Assembly (NCBI GenBank): GCA_900596015.1
Contig: UVIF01000024.1
Span: forward strand, 372,001-436,000
Origin: Pseudomonas viridiflava
Lineage (GTDB): Bacteria; Pseudomonadota; Gammaproteobacteria; Pseudomonadales; Pseudomonadaceae
Direction: 5' to 3'
Length of the DNA: 64,000 nt
Part shown: in pieces, positions 53,786 through 62,588 of the stretch
How the letters are laid out: every line of letters begins with the position of its first letter
Numbering within the stretch: position 1 is the first letter of the stretch
Made by a program: the position numbers and the translations under genes
The notes under the pieces: generated by a model
Databases searched by the model: none
Told to the model about the DNA's origin: nothing
Seen by the model: the letters and a program-made list of their open reading frames with translations, nothing else

Positions 53786-54217
53786 ATGAGCATTGTGAAG
53801 AAGGCATCAGCGGTCTGGAAAGGCGATCTGAAGACCGGTAAAGGCCAGATTTCTACCCAAAGCGGCGCATTGAAAGACAATCCCTACGGCTTCAATACCC
53901 GTTTCGAAGGCCAGCCAGGTACCAATCCCGAAGAGCTGATCGGCGCTGCGCATGCCGGCTGTTTCTCCATGGCATTCTCGATGATTCTGGGCGGCGAAGG
54001 CTTCACACCGGACGAAATCAAGACTGCTGCCGACGTGACACTCGACAAGCAGGGCGAAGGATTCGCGATCACGGCCATCAAGCTGACCATGTCGGCCAAG
54101 ATCCCGAACATCGATCAGGCCAAGTTCGAAGAACTGGCCAACAAGGCGAAGGAAGGCTGCCCGGTATCGAAAGTACTGAACGCCGACATCACCCTGAGCG
54201 CCACCCTGGAATCTTGA
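53786..54217 (+). CDS. osmC: OsmC-type peroxiredoxin
   Basis: Organic hydroperoxide reductase of the OsmC/Ohr superfamily, 143 residues, beginning MSIVKKASAVWKGDLKTGKG. Both redox cysteines are present, in AAHAGCFSMAFS (about residue 59) and KEGCPVSKVLNA (about residue 125). The pattern is that of true OsmC rather than Ohr. A strong ribosome-binding site (AAGGAGG) precedes the start. OsmC protects against peroxides in stationary phase and osmotic stress. Confidence 0.93.
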   Translation: MSIVKKASAVWKGDLKTGKGQISTQSGALKDNPYGFNTRFEGQPGTNPEELIGAAHAGCFSMAFSMILGGEGFTPDEIKTAADVTLDKQGEGFAITAIKLTMSAKIPNIDQAKFEELANKAKEGCPVSKVLNADITLSATLES

Positions 54218-54270
54218 GGTAGCGTGCGCCCGGTTGCCTTACACTGCCCCCTCACCAGGAGAATCGAGTC

Positions 54271-54504
54271 ATGAAGCAATTGATTTTGGCGATGACGTGC
54301 AGTGTGTTGGCAACCACGGCGTTGGCAGCACCCAGGCCATGCGAGGATTTGAAGGCTGAAATCGAGGCCAAGATCCAGGCCCAGGGTGTCACTTCGTACA
54401 CACTGGAAATTGTCGACAACCTCGATGCCAAGGATCCCAGCATGGTCGTAGGTTCTTGCGACAATGGCACGCGCAAGATCGTCTATCAGAAAAATGACGA
54501 CTGA
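54271..54504 (+). CDS. DUF1161 family small exported protein (copy 2)
   Basis: Exported protein of 77 residues: signal peptide MKQLILAMTCSVLATTALAA followed by a mature domain with two conserved cysteines (RPCEDLKAEI and VVGSCDNG) and the ending IVYQKNDD. It is a paralogue of the DUF1161 gene at 52255. It lies 53 bases after osmC and could be cotranscribed with it, linking the family to stress responses by inference only. Confidence 0.88.
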   Translation: MKQLILAMTCSVLATTALAAPRPCEDLKAEIEAKIQAQGVTSYTLEIVDNLDAKDPSMVVGSCDNGTRKIVYQKNDD

Positions 54505-54547
54505 TTGCGCTGCTGTGCAGTCACCCCAACGCGCTCAAGCAGCCGGC

Positions 54548-54961
54548 TCATGGGATGCAGTGAATCGCCCGGTCTTCGGCAACAATCTGCCGGCTTGAAT
54601 CGTACAGGCGCGCACTGGCCTGCATGGCAATGGCCCTGCCCTCCAAGCGGTAGCGCTGACCCGCCTTGAAACCGTCATAGCGCACGGTCAGGTAGCAGGT
54701 ACGATCGAACGGATCATTGACCAGCCCCCCTCCCGCATACATTTCGTAGTCGAAACGCACTTCCAGCTCATGGCTGCCGGGATCTACCTGAAAGTAGCGC
54801 CCGTCATTGAGTTTGCGACCATCCAGACTTTCTGCCATGACCAGCCGACCGGTCGTGGTGAACATTTCGATCCAGGCCTTGCCAGGATCGACGGCCGGCA
54901 ACGGCGGATTGGCGCAGCCAGCCAGCGTGGCGACGGTCAACAGGGCGAGCACGGCGCGCAT
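54548..54961 (-). CDS. Putative lipoprotein (PA0061/PA0062-like, copy 1)
   Basis: Lipoprotein of 137 residues from MRAVLALLTVATLAGCANPP, lipobox LAGC with Cys16. The mature part carries WIEMFTTTGRLVMAESLDGR, a YFQVDPGSHELEVRFDYEM stretch and RCTYDGFKAGQRY-like residues (conserved pattern Y-x-GF-x-AGQRY-x-LE). It resembles the next gene, so the two form a tandem pair. Function unknown; the GSHEL and GQRY elements suggest a beta-sandwich fold. Confidence 0.8.
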   Translation of the reverse strand: MRAVLALLTVATLAGCANPPLPAVDPGKAWIEMFTTTGRLVMAESLDGRKLNDGRYFQVDPGSHELEVRFDYEMYAGGGLVNDPFDRTCYLTVRYDGFKAGQRYRLEGRAIAMQASARLYDSSRQIVAEDRAIHCIP

Positions 54962-55070
54962 GGAAACTCCTTGGCTGCAGGAAGAAAGTGAGCAGGACAC
55001 ACGTCGAGTCTAGAAGCTTTGCGTCGGCGCTGCGAGTGGCCGCCGACGGTGGCCATGCCCAGGCGGGTAC

Positions 55071-55484
55071 TCAGGCGCTCTGACAGCCTGCAGGTTGGGC
55101 CTGCCCTACCAGTTTTCGCTGCTCGTCGTAGAGCCTGGCCCATGGGCGAAAGCCGACGCTGCCGGCTTCCAGAAAATACCGCTGCCCCGCGTCGAAGCCG
55201 GCGTAAGTGAGGTTCAGTTCGCAGTTGCGCCACAGCGGCGCGGGCACTGGGCCAATGTTGGTCGGCTGCACGGGGAACTGCAAGCGCACGGTCAGCTCAT
55301 GGCTGCCGGGCTCGACTTCGAAATAACGTGTGTCGCTCCATTCCCGCTCGTCGACCTGTGTCGCCTGCAGGGCGTTGTGCTCGTGGGCCTGCAGATCAAT
55401 CCAGGCCTGGCTGGGATCCGGGTCGGGCAGACCGGCACAGCCGGCAAGCGTCAGCATGCTGCTGGCAATGATCAATGCGCGCAT
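55071..55484 (-). CDS. Putative lipoprotein (PA0061/PA0062-like, copy 2)
   Basis: Lipoprotein of 137 residues, MRALIIASSMLTLAGCAGLP, lipobox LAGC with Cys16. It shares with copy 1 the DPSQAWIDL opening of the mature chain, YFEVEPGSHELTVRLQF, LTYAGFDAGQRYFLE and the ARLYDEQRKLV ending, so both derive from a local duplication. The start is 72 bases from the divergent aminopeptidase-like gene. Function unknown. Confidence 0.82.
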   Translation of the reverse strand: MRALIIASSMLTLAGCAGLPDPDPSQAWIDLQAHEHNALQATQVDEREWSDTRYFEVEPGSHELTVRLQFPVQPTNIGPVPAPLWRNCELNLTYAGFDAGQRYFLEAGSVGFRPWARLYDEQRKLVGQAQPAGCQSA

Positions 55485-55555
55485 GGAATTCTCCTGATGG
55501 GATCGTAAGATGCAGGGTCAGCGCCGATAACACCTGCTCGCTGGCGGGCCTGGCC

Positions 55556-56653
55556 ATGGAAAACCACATGCATGAATTCGTTGTTGTTCGTCGTTCCATT
55601 CTTGCCGCACTCGACCGCGGTTTGCGCACTTTTGTTCCCGTGTGCCTGTTGTACCTGCTCAGCGGTTGCACCAGCGTCGGCTATTACGGCCAGTTGATGC
55701 AGGGCCAGTGGCAGTTGCTGCAGGCCCGCGAGCCGGTCACGCGGATCATCGCAGACCCCGCGCGGGACCCGCGCCTGCGCGAGCAGTTGCAGCGTGCGCA
55801 GGCCGCTCGCGATTTCGCCAGCGAGCATCTGCATCTGCCGGACAACCGCAGCTATCGTTTGTATGCCGATATCGGTCGGCCGCTGGTGGTGTGGAACGTA
55901 TTCGCCACGCCCCAGTTTTCCCTCGCGCCGTTGACCCACTGCTTCCCCATCGCGGGTTGCGTTGCCTATCGCGGCTACTACAGCCAGTCCGCCGCACGGG
56001 GCGAAGCGGCGCTGCAGAAGCTGGCGGGCCGGGATGTCTACATCGGCGGCGTCGAGGCTTACTCGACCCTGGGCTGGTTCGATGATCCGATTCTCAACAC
56101 CATGCTGAGCTGGGGCGACGAGCGCCTGGCCACACTGATCTTCCATGAGCTGGCGCATCAGCGCGTGTATGTGCAGGACGACACCGAGTTCAACGAGTCC
56201 TTCGCCACCTTCGTCGAGCAGGAGGGCACCCGGCAATGGCGGGCCTGGCGCGGTTTGCCGAAGGCGGAAGGCACACAGGCGGTGCAGCGAGAGCAGTTCA
56301 CCCGGCTGGTGCTCGAGACCCGCGAACGCCTGGCCACGTTGTACGCACAGCCGCTGTCGACCGAAGCCATGCAGGCTGGCAAGGCTGCAGAGTTCGAGCG
56401 CCTGCGCCGCGACTATCGCCAGCTGCGCGATGAGCGCTGGGGTGGCGACCGGCGCTTCGATGCCTGGATGAATGGGCCGATGAACAATGCCAAGCTGCTG
56501 CCGTTCGGCCTGTATGACCAGTGGGTGCCGGCGTTCGCCGGTCTGTTCCGGCAGGTCGATGGCGACTGGCGCGCGTTCTATGCCCAAGCGCAAAAGCTGG
56601 GCAAGTTGCCGATGGAGGAGCGCAGAGCTGAGTTGACGCGGCTGGGTAGGTAG
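55556..56653 (+). CDS. Putative membrane-anchored aminopeptidase (COG4324 type)
   Basis: Predicted zinc peptidase of 365 residues from MENHMHEFVVVRRSILAALD. After a hydrophobic segment there is a lipobox-like LLSGC (FVPVCLLYLLSGCTS), so it is probably a lipoprotein. The zinc motif HELAHQ (residues 197-202) lies in LIFHELAHQRVYVQDDTEFN, with the likely third ligand Glu in FNESFATFVEQEG. Similar to proteins annotated as predicted aminopeptidase. The true start is uncertain because the signal's N-region is long. Confidence 0.82.
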   Translation: MENHMHEFVVVRRSILAALDRGLRTFVPVCLLYLLSGCTSVGYYGQLMQGQWQLLQAREPVTRIIADPARDPRLREQLQRAQAARDFASEHLHLPDNRSYRLYADIGRPLVVWNVFATPQFSLAPLTHCFPIAGCVAYRGYYSQSAARGEAALQKLAGRDVYIGGVEAYSTLGWFDDPILNTMLSWGDERLATLIFHELAHQRVYVQDDTEFNESFATFVEQEGTRQWRAWRGLPKAEGTQAVQREQFTRLVLETRERLATLYAQPLSTEAMQAGKAAEFERLRRDYRQLRDERWGGDRRFDAWMNGPMNNAKLLPFGLYDQWVPAFAGLFRQVDGDWRAFYAQAQKLGKLPMEERRAELTRLGR

Positions 56654-56676
56654 TTTTGCAGTGCCCTTTCGGGCCT

Positions 56677-56729
56677 ATTCGCGGCCACTGGCCGCTCCTA
56701 CACGAAGCCCCGTAGGAGCGGCCCGCACC
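56677..56729. repeat. Inverted pair of REP units
   Basis: TTCGCGGCCACTGGCCGCTCCTAC (56679-56702) and a shortened opposite unit GTAGGAGCGGCCCGC (56712-56726), between the convergent aminopeptidase and HAD genes. Confidence 0.85.
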
Positions 56730-56738
56730 GTCACCGCA

Positions 56739-57395
56739 TCATCGCGCGCCTTGCAAGAACGCCTCATGCAGCGCCTGCAACGTATCGAAATGATACGTCG
56801 GATTCTCCAGAACCAGCTCTTCCCGCGAGCCGAACCCATAGCCCACCGCCGCACAATCCAGGCCATTGAGGCGGGCGCCGATCAGGTCATGCTTGCGGTC
56901 GCCGACCATCAAGGTCTTGCCAGGCTCCAGCCCTTCCTGCTCGAGGATATGAGCGATCAGTTGCACCTTGTCGGTCCGCGTGCCGTCGAGCTCGCTGCCG
57001 TAGATGACTTTGAAGTGCCTGGCAAAATCGAAATGGCGGGCGATTTCCCGGGCGAACTCCCAGGGTTTGGATGTGGCGATGTACAAATGCCGGCCTTGCG
57101 CCTGCAATGTTTCGAGCAACGCGATGACACCGGCGAAGATCTGGTTTTCATACAGGCCCGTGACGCGGAAGCGCTCGCGGTAGAAGTTCACTGCCTGCCA
57201 GGCACGGGCTTCGTCGAACCCATAGGCGTGCATGAACTGCTCCAGCAAGGGTGGGCCAATGAAATGCTCCAGCTTGCGCAGATCGGGTTCGTCGATGCCC
57301 AGTTTGGCCAAGGCATACTGGATGGAGCGGGTGATGCCCTCGCGCGGGTCTGTCAGGGTGCCGTCGAGGTCGAACAGGATGTTTTGATAATGCAC
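56739..57395 (-). CDS. HAD-superfamily phosphatase (phosphoglycolate phosphatase-like)
   Basis: Haloacid dehalogenase phosphatase of 218 residues. The catalytic motif I is FDLDGTLTDPREGITRSI (about 8-25), motif II is IATSK, motif III involves KPWEF, and motif IV is VGDRKHDLIGA. The PgpB/Gph-type cap domain lies between. The substrate cannot be told from sequence. It is followed on the same strand by the gamma-carbonic anhydrase gene 4 bases upstream, suggesting one operon. Confidence 0.88.
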   Translation of the reverse strand: MHYQNILFDLDGTLTDPREGITRSIQYALAKLGIDEPDLRKLEHFIGPPLLEQFMHAYGFDEARAWQAVNFYRERFRVTGLYENQIFAGVIALLETLQAQGRHLYIATSKPWEFAREIARHFDFARHFKVIYGSELDGTRTDKVQLIAHILEQEGLEPGKTLMVGDRKHDLIGARLNGLDCAAVGYGFGSREELVLENPTYHFDTLQALHEAFLQGAR

Positions 57396-57399
57396 GGAA

Positions 57400-57954
57400 T
57401 CAGTCCTTGTCGAAGCCTTCGGCCAGGTGTTGGTCCTTGAGCTTCACGTAGTTGCCAGCGGTGTAGGTGAAGAACGCGCGTTCCTTGTCGGTCAGCGGCC
57501 GCGCCTGGCGGGCCGGGCTGCCCACGTACAGGAAGCCGCTGGGCAGGCGCTTGCCCGGTGGCACCAGGCTGCCGGCGCCGATGATCACGTCGTCTTCCAC
57601 CACTGCGCCATCCATGACCGTGCTGCCCAGGCCAACCAGGATGCGGTTGCCCAGGGTGCAGCCATGCAGCATGACCTTGTGGCCGATGGTCACGTCGTCA
57701 CCGATCAGCAACGGGAAACCGTCCGGGTTGAACGGGCCGGCATGGGTGATGTGCAGCACGCTGGCATCCTGCACGCTGGTGCGCTTGCCGATGCGGATGC
57801 GGTGCATGTCTGCGCGAACCACGGTCAGCGGCCAGACCGAGCTGTCGGTGCCGATCTCAACGTCGCCGATGACCACCGCCGAGCGGTCGACGAAGGCGCG
57901 TTCGCCAAGGCGCGGCGTATGCTGCTGGAATGTGCGAATAGCCACGATAGGCAT
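57400..57954 (-). CDS. Gamma-class carbonic anhydrase (YrdA/PaaY-like)
   Basis: Left-handed beta-helix protein of 184 residues from MPIVAIRTFQQHTPRLGERA; the 24-codon upstream extension is rejected. It shows hexapeptide repeats (RIGKRTSVQDASVLHITHAG, IGDDVTIGHKVMLHGCTLGN) with the zinc histidines in HITHAG and IGHKVMLHG. Activity as carbonic anhydrase is common but not universal in this family. It is divergent from prlC with a gap of 83 bases. Confidence 0.9.
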   Translation of the reverse strand: MPIVAIRTFQQHTPRLGERAFVDRSAVVIGDVEIGTDSSVWPLTVVRADMHRIRIGKRTSVQDASVLHITHAGPFNPDGFPLLIGDDVTIGHKVMLHGCTLGNRILVGLGSTVMDGAVVEDDVIIGAGSLVPPGKRLPSGFLYVGSPARQARPLTDKERAFFTYTAGNYVKLKDQHLAEGFDKD

Positions 57955-58037
57955 CCTCTGTGTTGTCGATAGCTGCGGTGAATCGCAATTGTAATTAAGA
58001 TGTCCCAGTGTTTCTTCAATAGCCAAGGTGTTTAACC

Positions 58038-60086
58038 GTGAGCGCGAATCCCCTTCTGCAGTCCTACGACCTGCCGCCGTTCTCGGCGATCCGTGCCGAG
58101 CACGTACAACCGGCGATTGAACAGATCCTGGCCGACAACCGCGCGGCCATTGCCCACATTCTGCAAACCCAGGGCAGTCAGCCTACCTGGGCCGGCCTGG
58201 TGCTGGCCATGGACGAGCTGAACGACCGCCTGGGCGCCGCCTGGAGCCCGGTCAGCCACCTCAATGCCGTGTGCAACAGTGCCGAACTGCGCCAGGCCTA
58301 TGAAGCGTGCCTGCCGGCGCTCAGTGCCTACTCCACCGAGCTGGGCCAGAACCGCGAACTGTTCCAGGCCTTCGAAACCCTGGCCAACAGCCCTGAAGCT
58401 GCAGGCTTCGACGTTGCCCAGAAGACCATTCTGGAACATTCGCTGCGCGATTTCCGCCTGTCCGGTATCGATCTGCCGGTCGATCAGCAGCAGCGCTACG
58501 CCCAGGTGCAGAGCAAGCTCTCGGAGCTGGGCAGCCGTTTCTCCAACCAGCTGCTCGATGCCACCCAGGCCTGGACCAAGCACGTCACCGACGAAGCGGC
58601 CCTGGCCGGCCTGACCGATTCGGCCAAGGCGCAGATGGCTGCAGCGGCGCAGGCCAAGGGCCTGGACGGCTGGCTCATCAGCCTCGAGTTCCCCAGCTAC
58701 TATGCGGTCATGACCTACGCTCACGACCGCGCCCTGCGCGAAGAACTCTATGCAGCCTACTGCACCCGGGCGTCGGACCAAGGCCCCAACGCTGGCCAGA
58801 ACGACAACAGCCCGGTGATGCGCGAGATCCTCGACCTGCGCCAGGAACTGGCACAGCTGCTGGGCTACGCCAGCTATTCGGAATTGAGCCTGGCCACTAA
58901 GATGGCCGAGTCGACCGATCAGGTGTTGACCTTCCTGCGTGATCTGGCCCAGCGCAGCAAACCGTTCGCCGCCCAGGACCTGGAGCAGCTCAAGGCCTAC
59001 GCTGCCGATCAGGGTTGTGCCGACCTGCAAAGCTGGGACAGTGGCTTCTATGGTGAAAAGCTGCGCGAACAGCGCTACAGCGTTTCCCAGGAGGCATTGC
59101 GCGCCTACTTCCCCATCGACAAGGTGCTGGGCGGCCTGTTCGCCATCGTGCAGCGCCTGTACGGCATCGAGATCGCCGAGCAGAAAGGGTTCGACACCTG
59201 GCACCCTGACGTACGTCTGTTCGAGATCAAGGAAAACGGCCAGCACGTGGGCCGCTTCTTCTTCGACCTTTACGCGCGCGCCAACAAGCGTGGCGGCGCC
59301 TGGATGGACGGCGCCCGCGACCGGCGTCGCACCGAGGCCGGCGAGCTGCAAAGCCCGGTGGCCAATCTGGTGTGCAATTTCACCCCGGCCGATTCTGGCA
59401 AGCCTGCGCTGCTGACCCACGACGAAGTCACCACACTGTTCCATGAATTCGGCCACGGCCTGCACCACTTGCTGACGCGGGTCGAGCACGTCGGTGTGTC
59501 GGGTATCAACGGCGTGGCCTGGGACGCGGTCGAGCTGCCCAGCCAGTTCATGGAAAACTGGTGCTGGGAACCCGAAGGCCTGGCCTTGATCTCCGGTCAC
59601 TATGAAACCGGCGAGCCATTGCCCCAGGACCTGCTGGAGAAGATGCTGGCCGCGAAGAACTTCCAGTCCGGGCTGATGATGGTCCGGCAGATCGAGTTCT
59701 CGCTGTTCGACTTCGAACTGCACGCCTCCCACGGCGACGGCCGCAGCGTGATGGAAGTGCTCGACGGGGTTCGTGACGAGGTTTCGGTCATGCGTCCGCC
59801 GGCCTACAACCGCTTTCCCAACAGCTTCGCGCACATCTTCGCTGGTGGCTACGCGGCCGGTTACTACAGCTACAAGTGGGCCGAAGTGTTGTCGGCTGAC
59901 GCGTTCAGCAAGTTCGAGGAAGACGGCGTGCTCAACGCCGACACTGGTCGCGCGTTCCGCGAAGCCATTCTGGCCCGCGGCGGGTCGCAGGCACCCATGG
60001 TGCTGTTCGTCGACTTCCGCGGCCGCGAGCCTTCCATCGATGCGCTGCTGCGCCACAGCGGGTTGAGTGAGGAAGCGGCAGCATGA
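58038..60086 (+). CDS. prlC: Oligopeptidase A
   Basis: Cytoplasmic M3 metallopeptidase that degrades signal peptides and other oligopeptides. It has 682 residues from a GTG start giving (M)SANPLLQSYDLPPFSAIRA. The zinc site is HEFGH (H469, E470, H473) within LFHEFGHGLHHLLTRVEHVG, with the third ligand Glu in GVAWDAVELPSQFMENW. Its end overlaps the YheV-like gene by 4 bases. A second, diverged M3 peptidase lies 0.4 kb downstream. Confidence 0.97.
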   Translation: MSANPLLQSYDLPPFSAIRAEHVQPAIEQILADNRAAIAHILQTQGSQPTWAGLVLAMDELNDRLGAAWSPVSHLNAVCNSAELRQAYEACLPALSAYSTELGQNRELFQAFETLANSPEAAGFDVAQKTILEHSLRDFRLSGIDLPVDQQQRYAQVQSKLSELGSRFSNQLLDATQAWTKHVTDEAALAGLTDSAKAQMAAAAQAKGLDGWLISLEFPSYYAVMTYAHDRALREELYAAYCTRASDQGPNAGQNDNSPVMREILDLRQELAQLLGYASYSELSLATKMAESTDQVLTFLRDLAQRSKPFAAQDLEQLKAYAADQGCADLQSWDSGFYGEKLREQRYSVSQEALRAYFPIDKVLGGLFAIVQRLYGIEIAEQKGFDTWHPDVRLFEIKENGQHVGRFFFDLYARANKRGGAWMDGARDRRRTEAGELQSPVANLVCNFTPADSGKPALLTHDEVTTLFHEFGHGLHHLLTRVEHVGVSGINGVAWDAVELPSQFMENWCWEPEGLALISGHYETGEPLPQDLLEKMLAAKNFQSGLMMVRQIEFSLFDFELHASHGDGRSVMEVLDGVRDEVSVMRPPAYNRFPNSFAHIFAGGYAAGYYSYKWAEVLSADAFSKFEEDGVLNADTGRAFREAILARGGSQAPMVLFVDFRGREPSIDALLRHSGLSEEAAA

Positions 60087-60340
60087 TCACCAAGAAACGC
60101 TTCATCGCCGGGGCCGTCTGCCCGGCCTGCAGCGAGCCGGACAAGCTGATGATGTGGAGCGTCGACGAGGTCCCGCATCGCGAATGCGTGGCTTGCGGCT
60201 ACAGCGACACGCTGAACGCGCAGGGCCAATCGGTGCCCAGCGAGCTGGGCACGCGGGTCAACAAGGTGGCCGTCAAGGTCGCCCGACCCACTTCGCAACC
60301 GGTGCAGTTCTTTCCCAACCCCAAGCTCAAGAAGCCTTGA
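60083..60340 (+). CDS. YheV-family zinc ribbon protein
   Basis: Small protein of 85 residues, starting MITKKRFIAGAVCPACSEPD, with two CxxC pairs (CPAC and CVACGY) making a zinc ribbon. The following segment has NKVAVKVARPTSQPVQFFPN. Gammaproteobacterial prlC is followed by this gene very often, here with ATGA overlap and probable coupling. Function unknown. Confidence 0.9.
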   Translation: MITKKRFIAGAVCPACSEPDKLMMWSVDEVPHRECVACGYSDTLNAQGQSVPSELGTRVNKVAVKVARPTSQPVQFFPNPKLKKP

Positions 60341-60460
60341 GCCAGCTATGCCGTCGACTTGCCGCAAGGGCAGGCCGACGGCAATAGCCGGCTACCACGT
60401 CCCACACCGTTCCCATTCCTAGACTGGCGCGCCACTCACGCGTCATTCAAGGAATCGAAC

Positions 60461-62530
60461 ATGACCACCGCGCACCCGTCTGCACCGGCCGCCCTGTTGG
60501 CCGACAACCCTTTGCTGGGCAATCACGACATAGTCCCCTACCACTTGATCAAGGCCGAACACGTCGAGCCGGCCATCACCCATGTGATCGAAAGCAACTT
60601 GCGTCAGCTGGCGCGATTGCTTCCCGAGCAACTCGAGTTCCCTACCTGGGATGGCCTGGTCAAACCGCTGGAAGACATGCACCAACGCCTGCTGGCGGTG
60701 CTGCAGCCCGAACAGTTGCTCAGTCGCCATCACCATCTCGCGGTGATCGACGCCTATGCGCGCTGTCGCGAACGGGTACAGGCCTATGAATCGGCCATGA
60801 AGCACAACCGCACCGTGCATGCCGTGTTGCAGCTATTGCAGCAAAGTCCGCAGGCGCTCGATCTAGACCCGACCCAGCAGGCAGCATTGAGCCATGCCTT
60901 GCGTGCTTCGCGCCTGGCCGGGGCAGGCACCCAACCTTCGATTCAGAGGCGCATCGGGCGCCTGCATCTTGAGCTGGCCGGGTTGTACCAGACCTTCGCC
61001 GACAACATGAGCGCGGCCAGCGAAGCCGGGGCCCTGAAGTTCGATAACCAGACCGCACTGGCAGGCGTTGCTCCTGCGGTACTCGCCAGCATGGCGCTGA
61101 GCGCACGCGAGGCCGGCCTGTCGGGCTGGCTGCTGCCACTGGAGCTGCCGCTGGTGCTGGCGGTATTGAGCCAGGCCCATGACCGCGCACTGCGCGAGCA
61201 GGTGTACCGCGCCTTCTACACCCAGGCTTCGGAGCAAGGCCCGCAGGCCGGAAAACATGACAACGGACCGGTGCTGCAACGCATCCTTGCGGCCCGCGCC
61301 GAGCTGGCCGAAGCGAGTGGTTATCGCAGCTATGCCTCGCTGGCCCAGGCCACGCGCATGTTCGACGAAGCCGCCGACGTGGAGCAGCTCCTGCTGCAAT
61401 TGATCGACAAGGTCCGCCCAGCGGCGCAGGCGGAGTTCGCCCCGCTGCAGGAACTGGCCGCGCTGTTCGGAGTGCCGGCGCTGCAGCCCTGGGACTGCAA
61501 TTACTATCAAGAGAAATACCTGCAGATCCATCACGGGGTGACCGAGCTCAAGGTGCGTGAATACTTTCCCGTGCAGGCCGTGCTCGATGGCCTGCAGCGG
61601 CTGCTCGAGCAACTGTTCGATGTGCAGTGGCTGAAATGCCCGCCGGCACCGCGCCAGCCTGCATCGGTGCACTTGTTTCAACTCAGCGAGCAGGGACAGG
61701 TCCTGGGCCATATCTACCTGGACCTGCATACCCGGCCGAAGAAGCGCGCGGGCGCCTGGATGGAAGCCCTGCGTGACCGCCATCGTTTTGCCGACGGTCG
61801 GCTGCAGTTGCCCATCGCTCATGTGGGTTGTGAATTTGCAGCCGAGACGCCGACATTTCCCTGCCTGCTCAGTCTGGGCGAGATCCAGATGTTTTTCCAC
61901 GAGCTGGGCCATGCGCTGCACCATGTACTGACCCGCGTCGACCATGGCAGCGTGTCTGGCATCAAGGGCGTGGCCGATGACGCGGTGGAATTGCCCAGCG
62001 GCGTGTTCGAACACTGGGCCATGCAGCCTGAAGTTCTGCAGTCGATGTCGCGGCATCATCGAACCGGCGAACCGATCGGTACCGCCTTCGTCGAACAGGC
62101 GCTCGCCGCCCAGGCGCGCTTCCGTGCCCAGGCCCTGCTCTGGCAGCTCGAATACGCCTTGGTCGACTATCGTCTGCACAGCCAGAACGACACGCTCTCG
62201 GCGCAGCAGATTGGCGAACAGGTACTGGAGCAGATCCAGGTCGTCCGTTATCCCGCCTATGTGCGTTGGCTGAATACCTTCGCCCACCTGTTCACCGAAG
62301 AGTACTACGCGGCCGGGTATTACAGTTATGTCTGGGCGCAGGTGCTCGCCGCTCATCTGTTCGCCCGCTTCAAGCGCGAAGGCTTGCTCTCAAGCCAGGT
62401 CGGTGGAGATTTCGAACGTCTGATTCTGGCATCGGGCGGGACGCGACCCTTTGCGGAACTGGTCGAAAGCTTTGCTGGCAGCAAGCCGGGTATCGACGCG
62501 CTGCTGCTCGATCTGGGCATCGAGACGTGA
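60461..62530 (+). CDS. M3-family metallopeptidase (PrlC paralogue)
   Basis: Second M3 peptidase, 689 residues from MTTAHPSAPAALLADNPLLG. The zinc motif HELGH (H480, E481, H484) lies in FFHELGHALHHVLTRVDHGS, and the third-ligand Glu is in DDAVELPSGVFEHWAM, so the active site looks intact. It follows PrlC's domain order and has LWxF-type differences throughout, so it is an old tandem paralogue rather than a recent copy. The 35-codon open extension upstream is not used. Substrate preference unknown. Confidence 0.92.
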   Translation: MTTAHPSAPAALLADNPLLGNHDIVPYHLIKAEHVEPAITHVIESNLRQLARLLPEQLEFPTWDGLVKPLEDMHQRLLAVLQPEQLLSRHHHLAVIDAYARCRERVQAYESAMKHNRTVHAVLQLLQQSPQALDLDPTQQAALSHALRASRLAGAGTQPSIQRRIGRLHLELAGLYQTFADNMSAASEAGALKFDNQTALAGVAPAVLASMALSAREAGLSGWLLPLELPLVLAVLSQAHDRALREQVYRAFYTQASEQGPQAGKHDNGPVLQRILAARAELAEASGYRSYASLAQATRMFDEAADVEQLLLQLIDKVRPAAQAEFAPLQELAALFGVPALQPWDCNYYQEKYLQIHHGVTELKVREYFPVQAVLDGLQRLLEQLFDVQWLKCPPAPRQPASVHLFQLSEQGQVLGHIYLDLHTRPKKRAGAWMEALRDRHRFADGRLQLPIAHVGCEFAAETPTFPCLLSLGEIQMFFHELGHALHHVLTRVDHGSVSGIKGVADDAVELPSGVFEHWAMQPEVLQSMSRHHRTGEPIGTAFVEQALAAQARFRAQALLWQLEYALVDYRLHSQNDTLSAQQIGEQVLEQIQVVRYPAYVRWLNTFAHLFTEEYYAAGYYSYVWAQVLAAHLFARFKREGLLSSQVGGDFERLILASGGTRPFAELVESFAGSKPGIDALLLDLGIET

Positions 62531-62574
62531 TTGGGCCACGCAATGGCAGACGTGAAGAGGTGATGCGCGCCCAC

Positions 62575-62588
62575 TGAAACCGGTTTCA
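62575..62588. promoter_or_regulatory. PtxS-type operator upstream of gluconate dehydrogenase
   Basis: TGAAACCGGTTTCA, a perfect 14-base palindrome identical to the published PtxS recognition sequence of Pseudomonas. It lies 196 bases before the gluconate 2-dehydrogenase gene. Right after it, CATTTGT-TGTC-ACAAATG (62587-62604) forms a second inverted repeat and CATTTGT occurs again at 62609-62615. Confidence 0.88.
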
